A stretch of DNA of 54,711 bases from Heterostelium multicystogenum. Taxonomy: Eukaryota; Evosea; Eumycetozoa; Acytosteliales; Acytosteliaceae. The notes under the pieces are model-generated. The model had not been told where the DNA came from. It ran no database searches and saw nothing but the letters and a program-made list of their open reading frames with translations. Every line of letters starts with the position of its first letter. The first letter of the stretch is position 1. Below, in pieces: positions 25,561 to 38,053 of this stretch. The translations under genes and the position numbers were made by a program. Location of the stretch: contig RCNN01000217.1 in the NCBI GenBank assembly GCA_003667245.1, positions 1 to 54,711 of the forward strand. The letters run 5' to 3'.

Positions 25561-27668
25561 TCCATTCCTTTTTCAATTGACACTTATTTTTTAAATTTGC
25601 ACTACATTGTGTTATTTTGGGAGGAAATGGTTTGACCACCTTAAGTTGGGTTTCTTACACTTCATCATCATCACCATCAGTATCATCAGTATCCAATCCA
25701 ATCCAACTATAGTATCAATATCATTCATCTTATCGATGCACTTTGGTAGATCTAGAGTTAATAATTATATACCTATATATATATATATTGGTGGTAAATT
25801 CATTACCAATACCCCAAAAAGTAACAAAGAAATATAAATAAAATGTAATAATACAAGAAGGAAAGGGAGATGTTAAATGAAATGATTTACCACACATTTA
25901 TTTTTAATAATATCAGATGTAATGGTTGTTATTTTTGCATCACTACCAACACCACTTCCAGAATAGAATAGAATAGAATAATGGAATCTATTCAATGCAA
26001 AGACAAATTTCATTTTGGTTTGACCAACTACCAATATTTTTATTCACACTCTTACCACTACACCCAGATTTTCACACTTACACTCACCGATACAATATAA
26101 ATAGCAATTAATTAGGCATGCTGCACTTACACTTTCACCCACTATTATAGACGGTGCTATTAAACACTCATTTCTTTAAATTAGAATATTACAACATTAA
26201 CTTATCATTCCTCTACCAACCACTATATTTATCAACAACATCCATGTTTATAACTATAATCATACAATACATACCAACACCACAAACAACATTCAAGTAA
26301 CTACAGTGATAGTATATGTCTATTTATTGTTATTGTTGCAATAATAATAAAAATAATAATAAATACATGAAGTAGATTGTTTAATTTAAAATTGAAAATC
26401 ATATAAATATATATATAAATATATACCTCTATATATGAAGTGGTATTGAATCACCCTTGAAGACCGATACGAAGAAGCTACACCTAATTGAAAGGAAAAC
26501 TTAAACATAAATAAACACAAGAACACACTACTTGACTCTGCCATTCAAATTACCATTAATGTTAATTGAAATGGTAAAGGGTCAATTTAAACAAAGATAT
26601 TTTTGTAAAAATGTCCTTTGTCTTCTTGAAAAGACTGTGTTTGTATAGACTCCAGCTTCACTGTTAATTGTTATTCAAATTTATTGTTGTTATTTTGGTA
26701 TGGGTTTCCTTTTATTTTCCAAAGATCAAATAACTAATAAAAATAATACTATTCATAATTATAAATATAAATACTAATAATAAATAATTTGATATATAAA
26801 TACAAAACACTAGTTGTAGTAGTATTAATCAAATTAGAAATATTTAATTAATAATATTAATTAATATTAATTAATTAGTACCAATAGTATTATAGCAGAA
26901 GTAGGAACATAGCTGTTGTTTTAGTAAATAATAATTTTACCACTTCCAATATCAACTATATTATATATATATATATTTATATTATTTGTTATTTTTAATA
27001 CCCAAAGATAATAATCCTCTTATCATCATTATTATTTTTTAATTATTATTATTTAATTGTTAATTTAAATCAATATTAATTAAGAATCCAAAGTCAACAA
27101 AATTTTTCTTATTCAATATTATACAATCACACAAAATTAGTAATCATTATTCTTGATAGTTTGTTGTATTTCCTATTAAAGTTATCCAGGTTGGTATTCT
27201 ACTTGTTTTATTGTAATACATACTGTGGGATTTGTTTTTGATAACAACACAGAATTTTAGGAATCAAATATATCAATACTCTATCAAAAAATTGATAGAT
27301 GGATAGAAATATCAACGAATATCAATAATTTTATTGGATAGTAAAAAGAAAACATTGATAAATGATTGTTATTTTAAATTTCAATCAATTAATCAATTAT
27401 ATACATTGTAATGAATAGCAATATTAGATCATCATCATTGAAAAATCATTTTTATAGTACAACAGTAGAAGTAGTAATCTTTTAATTTTTGTATTGATAC
27501 AATCAATTTTTTGGTTTCAATTTATTCTGTTAAATAGTTATTTATACAATCCTATTTGTATTTAGTTTAGAAAGATATAGTAATAATATTAATTAATTAT
27601 ATCCATAAAATATTAATATATTTAATTAAAGTATTAGCTATATTACAGGAAATAATTGACTTTTAAAA
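25561..27668. other. A+T-rich intergenic stretch
   Basis: About 2.1 kb without a gene. It has TA-rich strings (25770-25788, 26402-26425, 26960-26976), the self-complementary ATTAATTAATATTAATTAATT type DNA near 26841-26876, and a triple GAATA run near 25963-25980. It contains the promoter of the START/F-box/WD40 gene. Confidence 0.55.
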
Positions 27669-30600
27669 ATGCAATATGTTAATGGACATGATATTTCATC
27701 TCAGAGTATTAAAGAAGTTCATACATTAGCACTATCCAGTAAGATACCATGGGTTCTTCTGCAACAAGAATCAGACGCCCATGGCACTATCTATGAATAT
27801 AATTCAAAAGAGAAAGGTATACACTTATCAAAAGGAGTTTCAGAATTCCAAATTTCACCTGAAAATATGTATGAGCTTCTCTACAATATATCAGAGCGTA
27901 AAAAGGTAACTATATAAATAACACCTATAATACTAAATATTTACTAACTCGGTGATTCATAATTCTTCAGTGGGATTCTTCATGTGTAGAAGGTATTATA
28001 TTGGAGGAATATGATCATTTGAATCATATTGTTCAGATGCAAATTTCACATCCGCTTGGAGTACTCAACATGATTCTTTATAGAAGTTGTAAATATGAAC
28101 CACAAACACGTCTTTACATCATTGCGATGAGATCTATTGAAATTGAATCCGAAGACTCAGAGGCAGAAGAATTCGAATGTCTACCAAACGGATGGGTCAT
28201 TCAAGGTGTCGATGGACACCGAGATCGTTGTAGATTAACTTTTGTACAGCAGTGTCATATTAGAGATATTGAACTTCAAAAGATTCCAGGATATAAAGTA
28301 ACTATCTACAAAAAGAATTAAAACTTTACATTTTTTTACTAATCAAATTTGATAGAATTGTTCAAAACAAAAACTACCAATTCTATTCTAAATTATCATT
28401 ACTTGACAATTTTCCCAGCAACTGTAAGTGGTAGATTAGGAAGAATATTTGAATGTATTCGTAATCATATTTTCAAAAAAATGTAAGGGAAATTGAAACC
28501 AAAGACACGAGACTAAAGATTTAGACCAGGCAGAAAGAGAACTAAATGAGTGCTTTGGTACAACCACAGTTGACTATGGCTGGGTATCATATCTCAAAAA
28601 GTACGATATGGAACTGCTTGTTAAGAAAACCAACGATGTTTACTACATGGTTGGAAAAGGTAGCTTTTCATCAGAATACTCCCCATCTCAAATCGGTGAT
28701 CTTTTATACAGTGTAAGTAATTATCTTTTTATCCTATACTTGAGTAAATATTCTAACATGGTAACAAACTTTAGCCACAACCATGGAGTTGGGATACATT
28801 TTATGATAAAGGATATGTGGTTGAAGACATTAATGATCATTGTAGAGAAGTTGATTTATATTATAGAATGTGGCATGAATCTTTTTCAATGAAAGTGTTG
28901 CAAACTGTGAAGAAAGGTCCTGGAAATTGCTCAACTGTACTCTGGAGATCTATTTGTACAAGTGACATAGTGAATTGAGAATGACATGGAGTTGAGCTAT
29001 TTGCCAAGTGGAATATTTTCATATGGTCTAGGTGAGGGCTCTTTCACTTCTTTCTTGGTAGTAATTGCTGTGAAGGGTGCAAAGACTGTTCAACAAGAAA
29101 ATCTAGTTAGTAAATTGTTTGCTGCAAGAATTATCTCCACTCAAAACCACATCATCAACACTATGAACAAGATGGCTGAGAAAATGGAGGTAGAGGATAA
29201 CCTTCCTGTCATACCAACCGTTAACACTCACTGCCTAAACATTGGAATCGAGTTGACAGATGCGCCGGGTGCTCCATCGGAATTCTATAATATGGTCGAA
29301 GATTTTGCAAACTTGTTACTCTCTGACAGCATCGAAGTAAACAAGAAAAAGATATTTAGAAACTCTGAAGACTCTACAAAGTCAAAGAGAAAACGTAACT
29401 TTGTTGATGAATCAGTTGAACAGCAACAAGTTGTTGACTGTAGACCTACCATCCGTGCCACTACCAACATCATCTCACACAAGATGAATTGTAATGATGG
29501 AATGGTTCCCAAGATGTGGAATGCTCCAAAGCAACAACCATTCTTATTCTTAGTCTCCGAAAAGAATGACAAACAAAAACTCAGAAGAAAAGATATCAGC
29601 ATTACCAATTCCAACTTTGATACTTTACCAGAGGAAATTGTCCAACTTATCCTCTCATTCCTCAGAGCCAGTGATATTCTAACTGTATCAATGGTGTGCA
29701 AGAGATTCAAAATGGCAACTGACTCATCAGCTCTTTGGAAGCAACTATACATTCTGAATCCACTTTTTAATAAATCAGTCCCCAAGAGATACAGACCCAT
29801 CCAAAAGATACTTGGTGATCATGATCACTCTGTAGCAGTATCTCAGCCATCCGAAGGTGCTACACCCACTCCTGCTGAACTTGAAGATTACATTACAATG
29901 GTCAGCAACATTTCTTCAAACAGTAATCCAGAGAACTCCAAAGAAAAATCATGTGGTTGTAACCATTCTTGTATTTGCCCTTGCAGAAATGATTTGCAAC
30001 TGTGAGTGTCTTAACGAAGAAATATTAGGTGTTTCAAACTGGCGTGCCCAGTATCTACATAAAATCAAACTTGCAGACAGATGGGCATCTGCAAAACCCA
30101 AAAAAATTATTGAACTCAATGGTCACTCCAAGGCCATTCGTTGCTTGAAAGCGGAAGGAAACTCAGCAGTCTCTGTATCAAACGATAAGAAAGTTAGATT
30201 TTGGAATTTGAATTCAGGGCAATACATTGCAAGCTATGAAGATTCTTCTGCAGTTGTATCAGTAGACTATGATCGCTCTGTAAAGTCGTCATTCATATGG
30301 CCTCTGACAGAGTATACCAAGGTTCACATCGGTCACAAGAATGGTATGGTCACCCTTGTAGATTTCTTTAGCAGACCATATCAAACTATCTCAACACAGA
30401 GACCAGTACTTTTAGCAGATGGATTTGACTTTACTAACCCTGGTAAATATATTATCTGGGAAAGCTCTCATGTCGAGTGCTGGGAGGAGGAAAAGAAAAC
30501 TCGTCTCTGGACTTCAGGCGACCACACCAAGAAAATCAATCAAGCGAAATCAATTAGCTCGTCTTTGTTTGCCAATGGAATTGTATGCACATCATCATCT

Positions 30601-31091
30601 GATAAAACTATAAAGATTCGCAACATTATGGATGGAAATCTGATTGCCACACTCAATAATTTCCAAGGTGCAGTCAACTGTATTGAAGCAGTGGGTGACC
30701 ACATGATCGTGAGTGGCTCAAGCGACAAATTGGTCAGACTCTGGATCTCAGACAAATGACCAATCCACTCATTGTAAACTCAGGACATACCGGACCAGTG
30801 AAATGTGTAAGCTATGAGGAGAAAGGTGGAAGAATATTAAGTGGTGGTGATGATGGTGCAATTATCATTTGGAACCTTGATAATTGGTACCGTGGACGAA
30901 GAGAGTGTCTAGGAGTTCCTCACCAACAACAAGTACAAAGACAAGACCAAAACAGAGTCATCGTTGGAACCTGTACAGAGAGTGGTCGTCTTATGAAACA
31001 TGGTAGTGGAATTACTTGTATCGACTCTGATGAGGCAGGATTTGTTAGTGGAAGTGCCAATGGATTAATTTTGCGATGGGACTTTGCTTAG
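27669..31091 (+). CDS. Tandem START domains + F-box + WD40 repeats
   Basis: The ATG at 27669 opens MQYVNGHDISSQSIKEVHTL. START domain 1 spans about residues 30-215 (IPWVLLQQESDAHGTIYEYN, then across an intron 27906-27970 WDSSCVEGIILEEYDHLNHI, YIIAMRSIEIES, LPNGWVIQGVDG, LTFVQQCHIRDIELQKIPGY). START 2 runs from about 28520 (YLKKYDMELLVKKTNDVYYM, WDTFYDKGYVVEDINDHC) to about 29150. The canonical F-box is at about 29614-29760: LPEEIVQLILSFLRASDILT, VCKRF, ALWKQLYILNPL. A Cys-rich string CGCNHSCICPC precedes SNWRAQYLHKIKLADRWA and WD40 blades (GHSKAIRCLKAEG, NDKKVRFWNLNSG, SDKTIKIRNIMDG, SSDKLVRLW, GHTGPVKCVSYEE, GGDDGAIIIWNLDNW), ending LILRWDFA. F-box proteins recruit Skp1/Cullin-1 and WD40 blades usually bind the substrate; START pockets bind lipid or sterol. 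Frame breaks fall near 28310-28520, 28975-29030, 29990 and 30757, always between clear pieces of the same architecture, so I treat it as one gene. Confidence 0.83.
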
Positions 31092-34038
31092 ACTCTAAAA
31101 AGGGTAACCAAAAAAAAAAAAAACAAAAAAAAAAAAAATAATCATCAATTTAAATTTTGTAGTTCATAAACCTTGTTTCTCCTATCAACCCCAAATAATA
31201 ATAATACTACACAAAACAAATTAATTAATACATATACCCCAAATAAATGCTGTTATAATATAATAAATTTAATGTAAATTGACAAATTTTATTGATAAAG
31301 AAAGTTTATTCATAATTAAATTATGCATTTGATCAAACACTGAATAAAAAGTTTATTTATCATCACCTGTGACACATACCCAAATGAATGTATTGGGAGT
31401 ACCTACCACTGCAATGCAGTGACAAATTAAACTGTACTAATGAATTTAACAAGGTGGGTTCTTTTATGTTTCTTGAGAAATCAATCAAAGTATGTTTAAA
31501 ATATAGGTGTCATGATACGCTGATTGGTTTAATTTTAAGCACATGTGATCACATCAACTTTGATCTCAACTAGAGGAAGGAGCTCTCTCAAACTTGAATA
31601 TGAGAGTCACTAATCAATACAAAGAGTGTGATGGGAGAGTTGTAATTTAATAATAGAAATCTGGAAGTTGACCTCAAGTAGCCTAATCAATATTGATTTC
31701 TATATTGTTGTAGAGGCACTGTGCAATAGATCAGTGTAGATGCAAGCAAAGATCAATCAATCATTAAAACTACATTGATCAAAGTACTATGAGTAGTACA
31801 AAAATTTCAAACACCACCACGAATCCACCCATTAATCCCTAATTGTGGTATGATGTGATTCTCACAATTAGTTATTAATAGTTAAGTGTTGGATATATTT
31901 ATCCTAAACTATTTATTAGGAGAAAGGTTGATGTTGATGTTATAAGACTTGACTAACATCATCCCAACCACTTCTTATTATGATTCAACAGTGTATCAAT
32001 ATTAACCAACAACAGATTAACTGCACCAACTCCACCAACTTCCAACCTGTATGCTTTCAACAAACCATTTCATTTGTTCATTCATCCATTCATACAGGTA
32101 TCTTGTCACTTATATAACTATATCTAAGTTAAAAATATATTTTATTGTCAGAACAGGAACAAAAAACCTTCATTTCTTGGACAGTAAAGGTATCATATTA
32201 ACTATAATTCATAACACTGAACAACCAACAACAACAATAACAAACAACAATAGCTAGCTACAAGTTGCAAACAACACAACCCAAAAACAATATAACATAA
32301 TAAACAAACATTCATTATAAATAAAAGTAATGGACAACAACCATTCATATCATTTTACATGAGTGCCATGCCATTCCATCTTTAATTTATCACAGAATGA
32401 GTTTTACAGGAAATCAGACAGTATTTGCATTACCCTCATCATCATCATCATCATCTGCCAAAACGACCAAAGTATAAAACGGAATATGACACCAACAGAA
32501 GTTGTGATTAAATGTTGTTGTCATGTGATAGTTTTATTATATCACTTGCACTTGCATTCACAATTCAAATTAATACATTCAACAGAGCATCAACACAACC
32601 CAACAACCAAACACCAATAACAACAATAATATTATTAATAATATATTATTATTTATATTAACATCGAATAGTTTAGCACTTACCTCTACATCTTCTCTCT
32701 CGGGTGTGTGATAGGACTACATCTAACTTACCTGTAGGTATGATGCCATCTTCTGTATTACAAAGACACCAACTATCCACACTTTCATCATGTTAAACAA
32801 CATCCACACCCATACCCCTACACCCCCACCACAACAACAACACCCATCCACTCATTCACTCACCCACCCACCGACCTAAACACAAACAAACAATATCCAA
32901 AAACAAAAAGCCAAACATTCATATTTATTTTCTTTGTGATATTTTGATTTCACAACTTGTTAAAAATATAAATTTTGTGTTTTTAAAACTCCACGTTTTT
33001 TTTAGTAGTAATTTTCTAATTTTTTAACCAATCGAACCTATCCTCCAAAGTGCTGAGTGGCATGAATTACTATTCCAAAAAAAGAATCATTTTTTTATTT
33101 CAAATTTTATCGATTTGGCAGGTTATTCTTTTTATTATTTATTTTTTTTTTAAGGTTTTTTTTCAATAAAGTGTCCACCCTTATCTTTATTATCAGCAGC
33201 CTTCTTCCACCTCTTTTAATATATTTTCATTCCAAAAACAATCATTTTCAATTTTCAAGAGAACTCCATCCCCTTTTGAATAATAGAAAGAAATAACAAT
33301 AATAATAATAATAATAATAATAACAATAAGATATTAGTTCACCAACAATAAGTTCAGTATACTTATATATTTTTCTTTAGAGTTCTTTAGAGGTCAACAT
33401 TCAGCAAACCACTAGTCAGCAAAGCCCCTTAAACAACAAGTCAAGAAAAATCCAAAAACAAAAAAAAAATTAATATACAGCTTTATCTGAAAAGAATAGC
33501 AAAAAAAACAACAACAAGCAACAACAAAATTTTATTTTTCAAAGTAGAGAAATCAGTTGACAAATAGTGTGATAAACCAAGTAAGCAATACTGTTCGGCA
33601 TACCACTTCACGATCGACAGGTGTCAACCAAGATATCAAATTGTGAACATCTATCAAAATCATCTTAGTCCAATATTGTTAACAAATTGAATCACTAATT
33701 TCCTCAATTGTTGGAATATATATTTATAAACCTAAGTGTCAACAGCAGACAACAATAACAAACAACTACCACCACTAAACAAATCATATCCATCAATCAA
33801 TCAATCAGTCAATCAAACACATAACTAATTATTATTATTTTATACTGAAACAAAGAATCAAACCAAAAAGTTCCAAAAAACAAAAACACCCGCCCTCCAA
33901 CCAACCCAACACTACGCCACAATCCACTCCAACGAGTAGACTACACCACCTCCACCACCCACCACCGCCAAGAAAGAATTACTATTGAAATGAATTTTAA
34001 ATTTTAGATGTTTTCCAGCTTGAATAAATTATATCAAT
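31092..34038. other. Gene-free stretch with poly-A
   Basis: About 2.9 kb. Poly-A runs at 31109-31139 follow the preceding stop. A moderately G+C-richer block at 31370-31970 contains the inverted repeat CACTGCA-A-TGCAGTG (31407-31421) and a 61-codon open frame (31388-31573) of doubtful value. C/A-rich strings at 32800-32880 and AAT/ATA runs at 33296-33326 lie upstream of the next gene. I could not support a gene. Confidence 0.5.
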
Positions 34039-35819
34039 ATGCTTCACCAATCGAAATCATCCAGGAAGAATTTCAATAGTAGTGCCTCTATTCCTTTCAG
34101 TTTTATTAATAATCAACCACCATCTTCGACCACGAACAGCACACTTGCAAGAGCCTCCTACAGCAATGGTGCTAGCAACAATAACAACAGCAGCAATAAC
34201 AACAATAACCACCACCAAAATCATCACAACAACCATGATACCGACAACAGTGACAATGAAGACTCGATGAATGATATGGGAGACAACGACGGTTCGATTG
34301 ACCAAAATATATTCCAGCCTGAAATTCGACACCTCAGCAGCACTAGCCGCAATGGCACCACTGCAGAAAAGTGCCGCCTTTAAATCTGACTTCACTAAGC
34401 AGCAGCAGTAGTAACACAACTTCACCTATTTTCCAACAACATTCCAACGACGATCCACAGCAACAGCCCAAAAAACTAATCAAAATAATCCAACTTTACA
34501 TACAACCCATCTTCCCACTCTCTAGTCACCACTCCCAACCCACCAAACTCCTCTCCAATATCACTGATTTCACTGTTGAATTCCGACGAAAATAACAAAC
34601 AATCACCACAACAATTCTTCCAACCGCTTTACACTTTCACATTCAACACCCTCGCTGAAAGTACATAACAGTCCCAAACCTAATTTCGACTCGAAGAGTC
34701 CACTCTCAGTTTCAGCTTCGCACCACCCACAGACATCCTATTGGAACAGCTCTCCGCTACATAAAAGCAATGAAAGTGTGTTGTCACACCTATCGCCAAA
34801 TTCAAGTTCACCATCGATTCCAACATACCAACAGATTACTTCGCCGCCACCAAACTCGAATGAACTCCAATCAACACTATCGTCGGAAGGCGATGATTTG
34901 GAATCGCCCGAGATCAGCTCGGCTACAACCACCACCACAACCAACGCTAACTCAATGTGGTCAGTGGTTCTTCAAATAAATCACCAGCAACCAAGAAAAG
35001 ACGTGTTCCTCGAGAGTCGATTGTCAAGAAGGAGCCAATCAACGGACCACCTCCTAAAAAAGTATCGATAACGACATTCAAAGCCAAGAAGATGATTCCA
35101 GTCTCAGCGATAAAGATTGGATCCCATGTCAAGGACCACTTTCCATTGTAAATATAACACCATTTCCAGCATATTTCATTCAGAACGGCAACATACCTTC
35201 AATAGAGTTGCAAAATTTCTGGACACTTCACAAATGAGCTTGGAGAGCCCGGCACCGCCAAAATCTAACAGTGTTGGCTTTACCAAAAACGATCCGAGTT
35301 TTTTGATCTCAACCACAACATAGCCAATGTCGGTAACACCGGACTTGGTCAACTTCTCGGGAATGTCTGCTCATCGTCTACTGGACACCAAAGAGCTGGT
35401 AATTATATTCTATGTAATTGACAAATCGGCGAGCACTCTCAAGCACCTGCTCTCTATCGAATCGACACCGATCTTTTGCTACAACAACACTAAGGACATC
35501 CCTCCACCCAACATCGTAAAGTTCAACTACGACCACCATCCTACCGATCCACATTCTCGTTCGGGTACAAATCAGTGCCGACCGTTTGAAGTGGGGCTCC
35601 ACCAACCTCCTGACGCTTTACGTAGTAAACAAAAATGACAGACTCATCAAGCGAGTCGTGCTCCAAAACGAAATGGAGCAAGGTGGAAACCTGAAACACA
35701 ATGCACACTTTGACCTTGAGAAGCACTTCCTCGACGACAATCATCTGCTCTACACCGCCTACACCAAGCGTACTGAAGTCGAGCAAGTCGCCAACAAAAA
35801 AAATTCCAAGAGTGGGTAA
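34039..35819 (+). CDS. Unrecognised Asn/His/Ser-rich, probably nuclear protein
   Basis: The ATG at 34039 opens MLHQSKSSRKNFNSSASIPF, then Asn/His runs (SNNNNSSNNNNNHHQNHHNN) and an acidic stretch. Pieces in other frames continue a Ser/Pro/Thr-rich region (SPNSSSPSIPTYQQITSPPP), a basic stretch KKRRVPRESIVKKEP that looks like a nuclear localisation signal, TFKAKKMIPVSAIKIGSHVK, ITPFPAYFIQNGNIPSIELQ, and a well-ordered C-terminal part (TKELVIIFYVIDKSASTLKH, LLTLYVVNKNDRLIKRVVLQ, DLEKHFLDDNHLLYTAYTKR) ending NSKSG at 35819. At least six frame changes interrupt it. No domain was recognised. The order (low-complexity N-terminus, basic patch, conserved-looking C-terminal domain) is what many dictyostelid transcription regulators show, but this is only a hint. 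Confidence 0.55.
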
Positions 35820-36565
35820 ACCACGATCCAGAAGTGAACCCTCTATCATTCCCCATTCCACGTCTTGATCCATCCTTTTATTAATATTAATGAATGACGG
35901 TCAAATAGTAATTAATTATCCAACTTTATATTAAGAAAAAGAAACATACCAAAAACATACTGAAAACATGAAAAAAGTTTAATGCCAGTTAGTCACCATT
36001 TGGAGCCAAAGGAAAATAATAACAACCAACCAACCAACAAATAATAAAATAATAATATTATTATTTCATTGTGCAATTATCCATTATTTAACTAAATATA
36101 TACTATCTGTGTGTCATTCTATTATCTTTATATTTAAGCAACTATTATATATCTACATATTATAAATTATATGATTGATGATAAGTTATTAGGATTAAAT
36201 AGATAGATGGTTGTTTGTACTCTAATAATAAATGTTTAAGAAACTTTTGAAATCAATCAGAGGCTTACTCATCATCGTCAGACACCCGAAAACGTTTTTT
36301 CTATTTTATTGATACCCAATAGAACTTTTTTTTTTTACATCACACCAAATGTAATTTAAATTATTAATATTAAATAATAATATTAATAAAAAGAGGTAAA
36401 TGTTTGATTGTGATTTTCATAACGACCAACATGTGGGGATAGGAGAATAGTTTTAATTAATTTTTATTTTTCCTGATGATCAATCAAAAATTTAAGTTGG
36501 GAGATTTTGATGTTGTTTGTGTTGTTTTTGTTTTTGTTTTTTTTTGAACCAAGAAGGATGTATAA
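35820..36565. other. A+T-rich intergenic stretch
   Basis: 3' flank of the Asn-rich gene and promoter of the RsmH gene. Contains AATATTATTA-type palindromic A+T strings at 36045-36066 and 36358-36386. No gene seen. Confidence 0.6.
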
Positions 36566-37871
36566 ATGGCAATAAGGAGTAATATTTATCATGCACAGGC
36601 ACTGGGATATTTTCGAAAATTTGAAACCCATCATATCAATCCACAACACAAGTTAGGATTTCAATTTGCAGCAACATTTTCTTCAAAATCGTATCCACCA
36701 CGAACTGACACAAACAACAGGATCAAAACCCCCAATAACAGGAGCAAAGAAACCACACAAGATCAAAATGAATACGATCGAAATCAATCACCTGCATCAG
36801 CAACCACTTTGCTTTCTGATAACAAAAACGACAATTTTTTCAATTTAGCAAACAACAAGCTGTTTGAAATACATAAACCCGTTCTCTTTCGAGAGGTCAT
36901 CAGCAGACTTCGTTTGAAACCAGGCTCCTGCTACATTGATGGGACATTTGGCATGGGTGGCCACTCCACCGGTATTCTTGACAGACAGCCAGATTGCTAT
37001 GTAATTGCATTCGACAGAGACCCGCAGGTGTTCGAGCTAACTAAACATCTGCGACAGAAGTATAAAGACAGGCTGATCACCATTCACGGAGAATTCAGCC
37101 GGATGAGCACTCTGCTTGAAGAAAACGGCCTCTCTAAAATTGCCTATTGATGGCATTCTTTTTGACTTTGGTGTTTCTTCTCTGCAACTTGATGAAGCAA
37201 GCCGTGGTTTCTCATTCAGAAAAAGATTTGGATGGACCTCTAGACATGAGAATGAACAAAGCCGAGGGTACACTGTCCGCATTTGATGTTGTTAATAGTT
37301 TCTCAAGTAAACAACTTCGAGATATAATTTATTTTGTAAGTAGAATGCAAGATACTACAAACAATATGTCCAAACTAACTTGAATCATTAGTATGGAGAA
37401 GAAAGACATACTAAAAAAGTAGCTGAGGAAATTATATTAAGAAGATCGATACGCCCAATATCCACCACGAATGAGCTTGTATCTATCATTGAAAAGTGTA
37501 TCCCCTATCCAGCGGCAACCAAATCGATTTCAAGGATATTCAGAGCGCTTCGAATGTATGTCAACAGCGAGATTCAAGAGGTGAAAAAAGGATTGGCTGA
37601 AGCTGAAAAAATTCTACAACCCAATGGAGAGCTTGTTGCCATTTCATTCCACTCCATAGAAGATAGGATTGTCAAAAGGTTCCTTCAAGCTCGAAAGAAT
37701 CATACATTTGAGTTTCCCGATGGCGACACTCCTGTTTTGCTGCGCAAGACGAGTTGGATTTGGAATCCAAGATCGAAACCCGCCATTCTAAGAAGTGCAA
37801 GAAGGACAAAATCAAAAGCAACCAATATCATTGAGGAAGATGATGAACTAGATCTAGATTTCAATAAATGA
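36566..37871 (+). CDS. rsmH: RsmH/METTL15-type rRNA m4C methyltransferase, mitochondrial
   Basis: The ATG at 36566 opens [20 protein letters not shown], a basic Ser/Asn-rich leader of about 100 residues consistent with mitochondrial import. The RsmH (MraW) domain follows: [29 protein letters not shown] (SAM motif), [41 protein letters not shown], then after an intron (37336-37391) [51 protein letters not shown] and [15 protein letters not shown]. The enzyme N4-methylates the small-subunit rRNA cytidine equivalent to E. coli C1402. Two one-base insertions at A runs (37136-37139 and 37220-37224) break the frame. Removing one A at each restores the conserved order ...SK-LPIDG and [14 protein letters not shown], so these are almost surely sequence errors. 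Confidence 0.94.
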
Positions 37872-38053
37872 AGATACAGAGTTCTATTTATTTCAATATC
37901 ATTTCTTGATATGAACAGTATTATTGCGTGATAGTTACTACTGCTTGGACTTTGAATGATTATGATTCATCGAGTGTATGGTGGTCCAAGTAGGTTAAAG
38001 TGAAAAAGATGGCTGAATTTGTTGTTGGTATTTCGGTCGATAAATAAATTAGT

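Noticed and set aside
31109..31139. Poly-A runs after the WD40 stop, possible retroposed gene copy
   Set aside because: The gene has introns, no target-site duplication is seen, and poly-A runs are common in this DNA.
31388..31573. 61-codon plus-strand open frame rich in Cys
   Set aside because: No homology recognised and no continuation on either side; kept only as part of the G+C-richer block.
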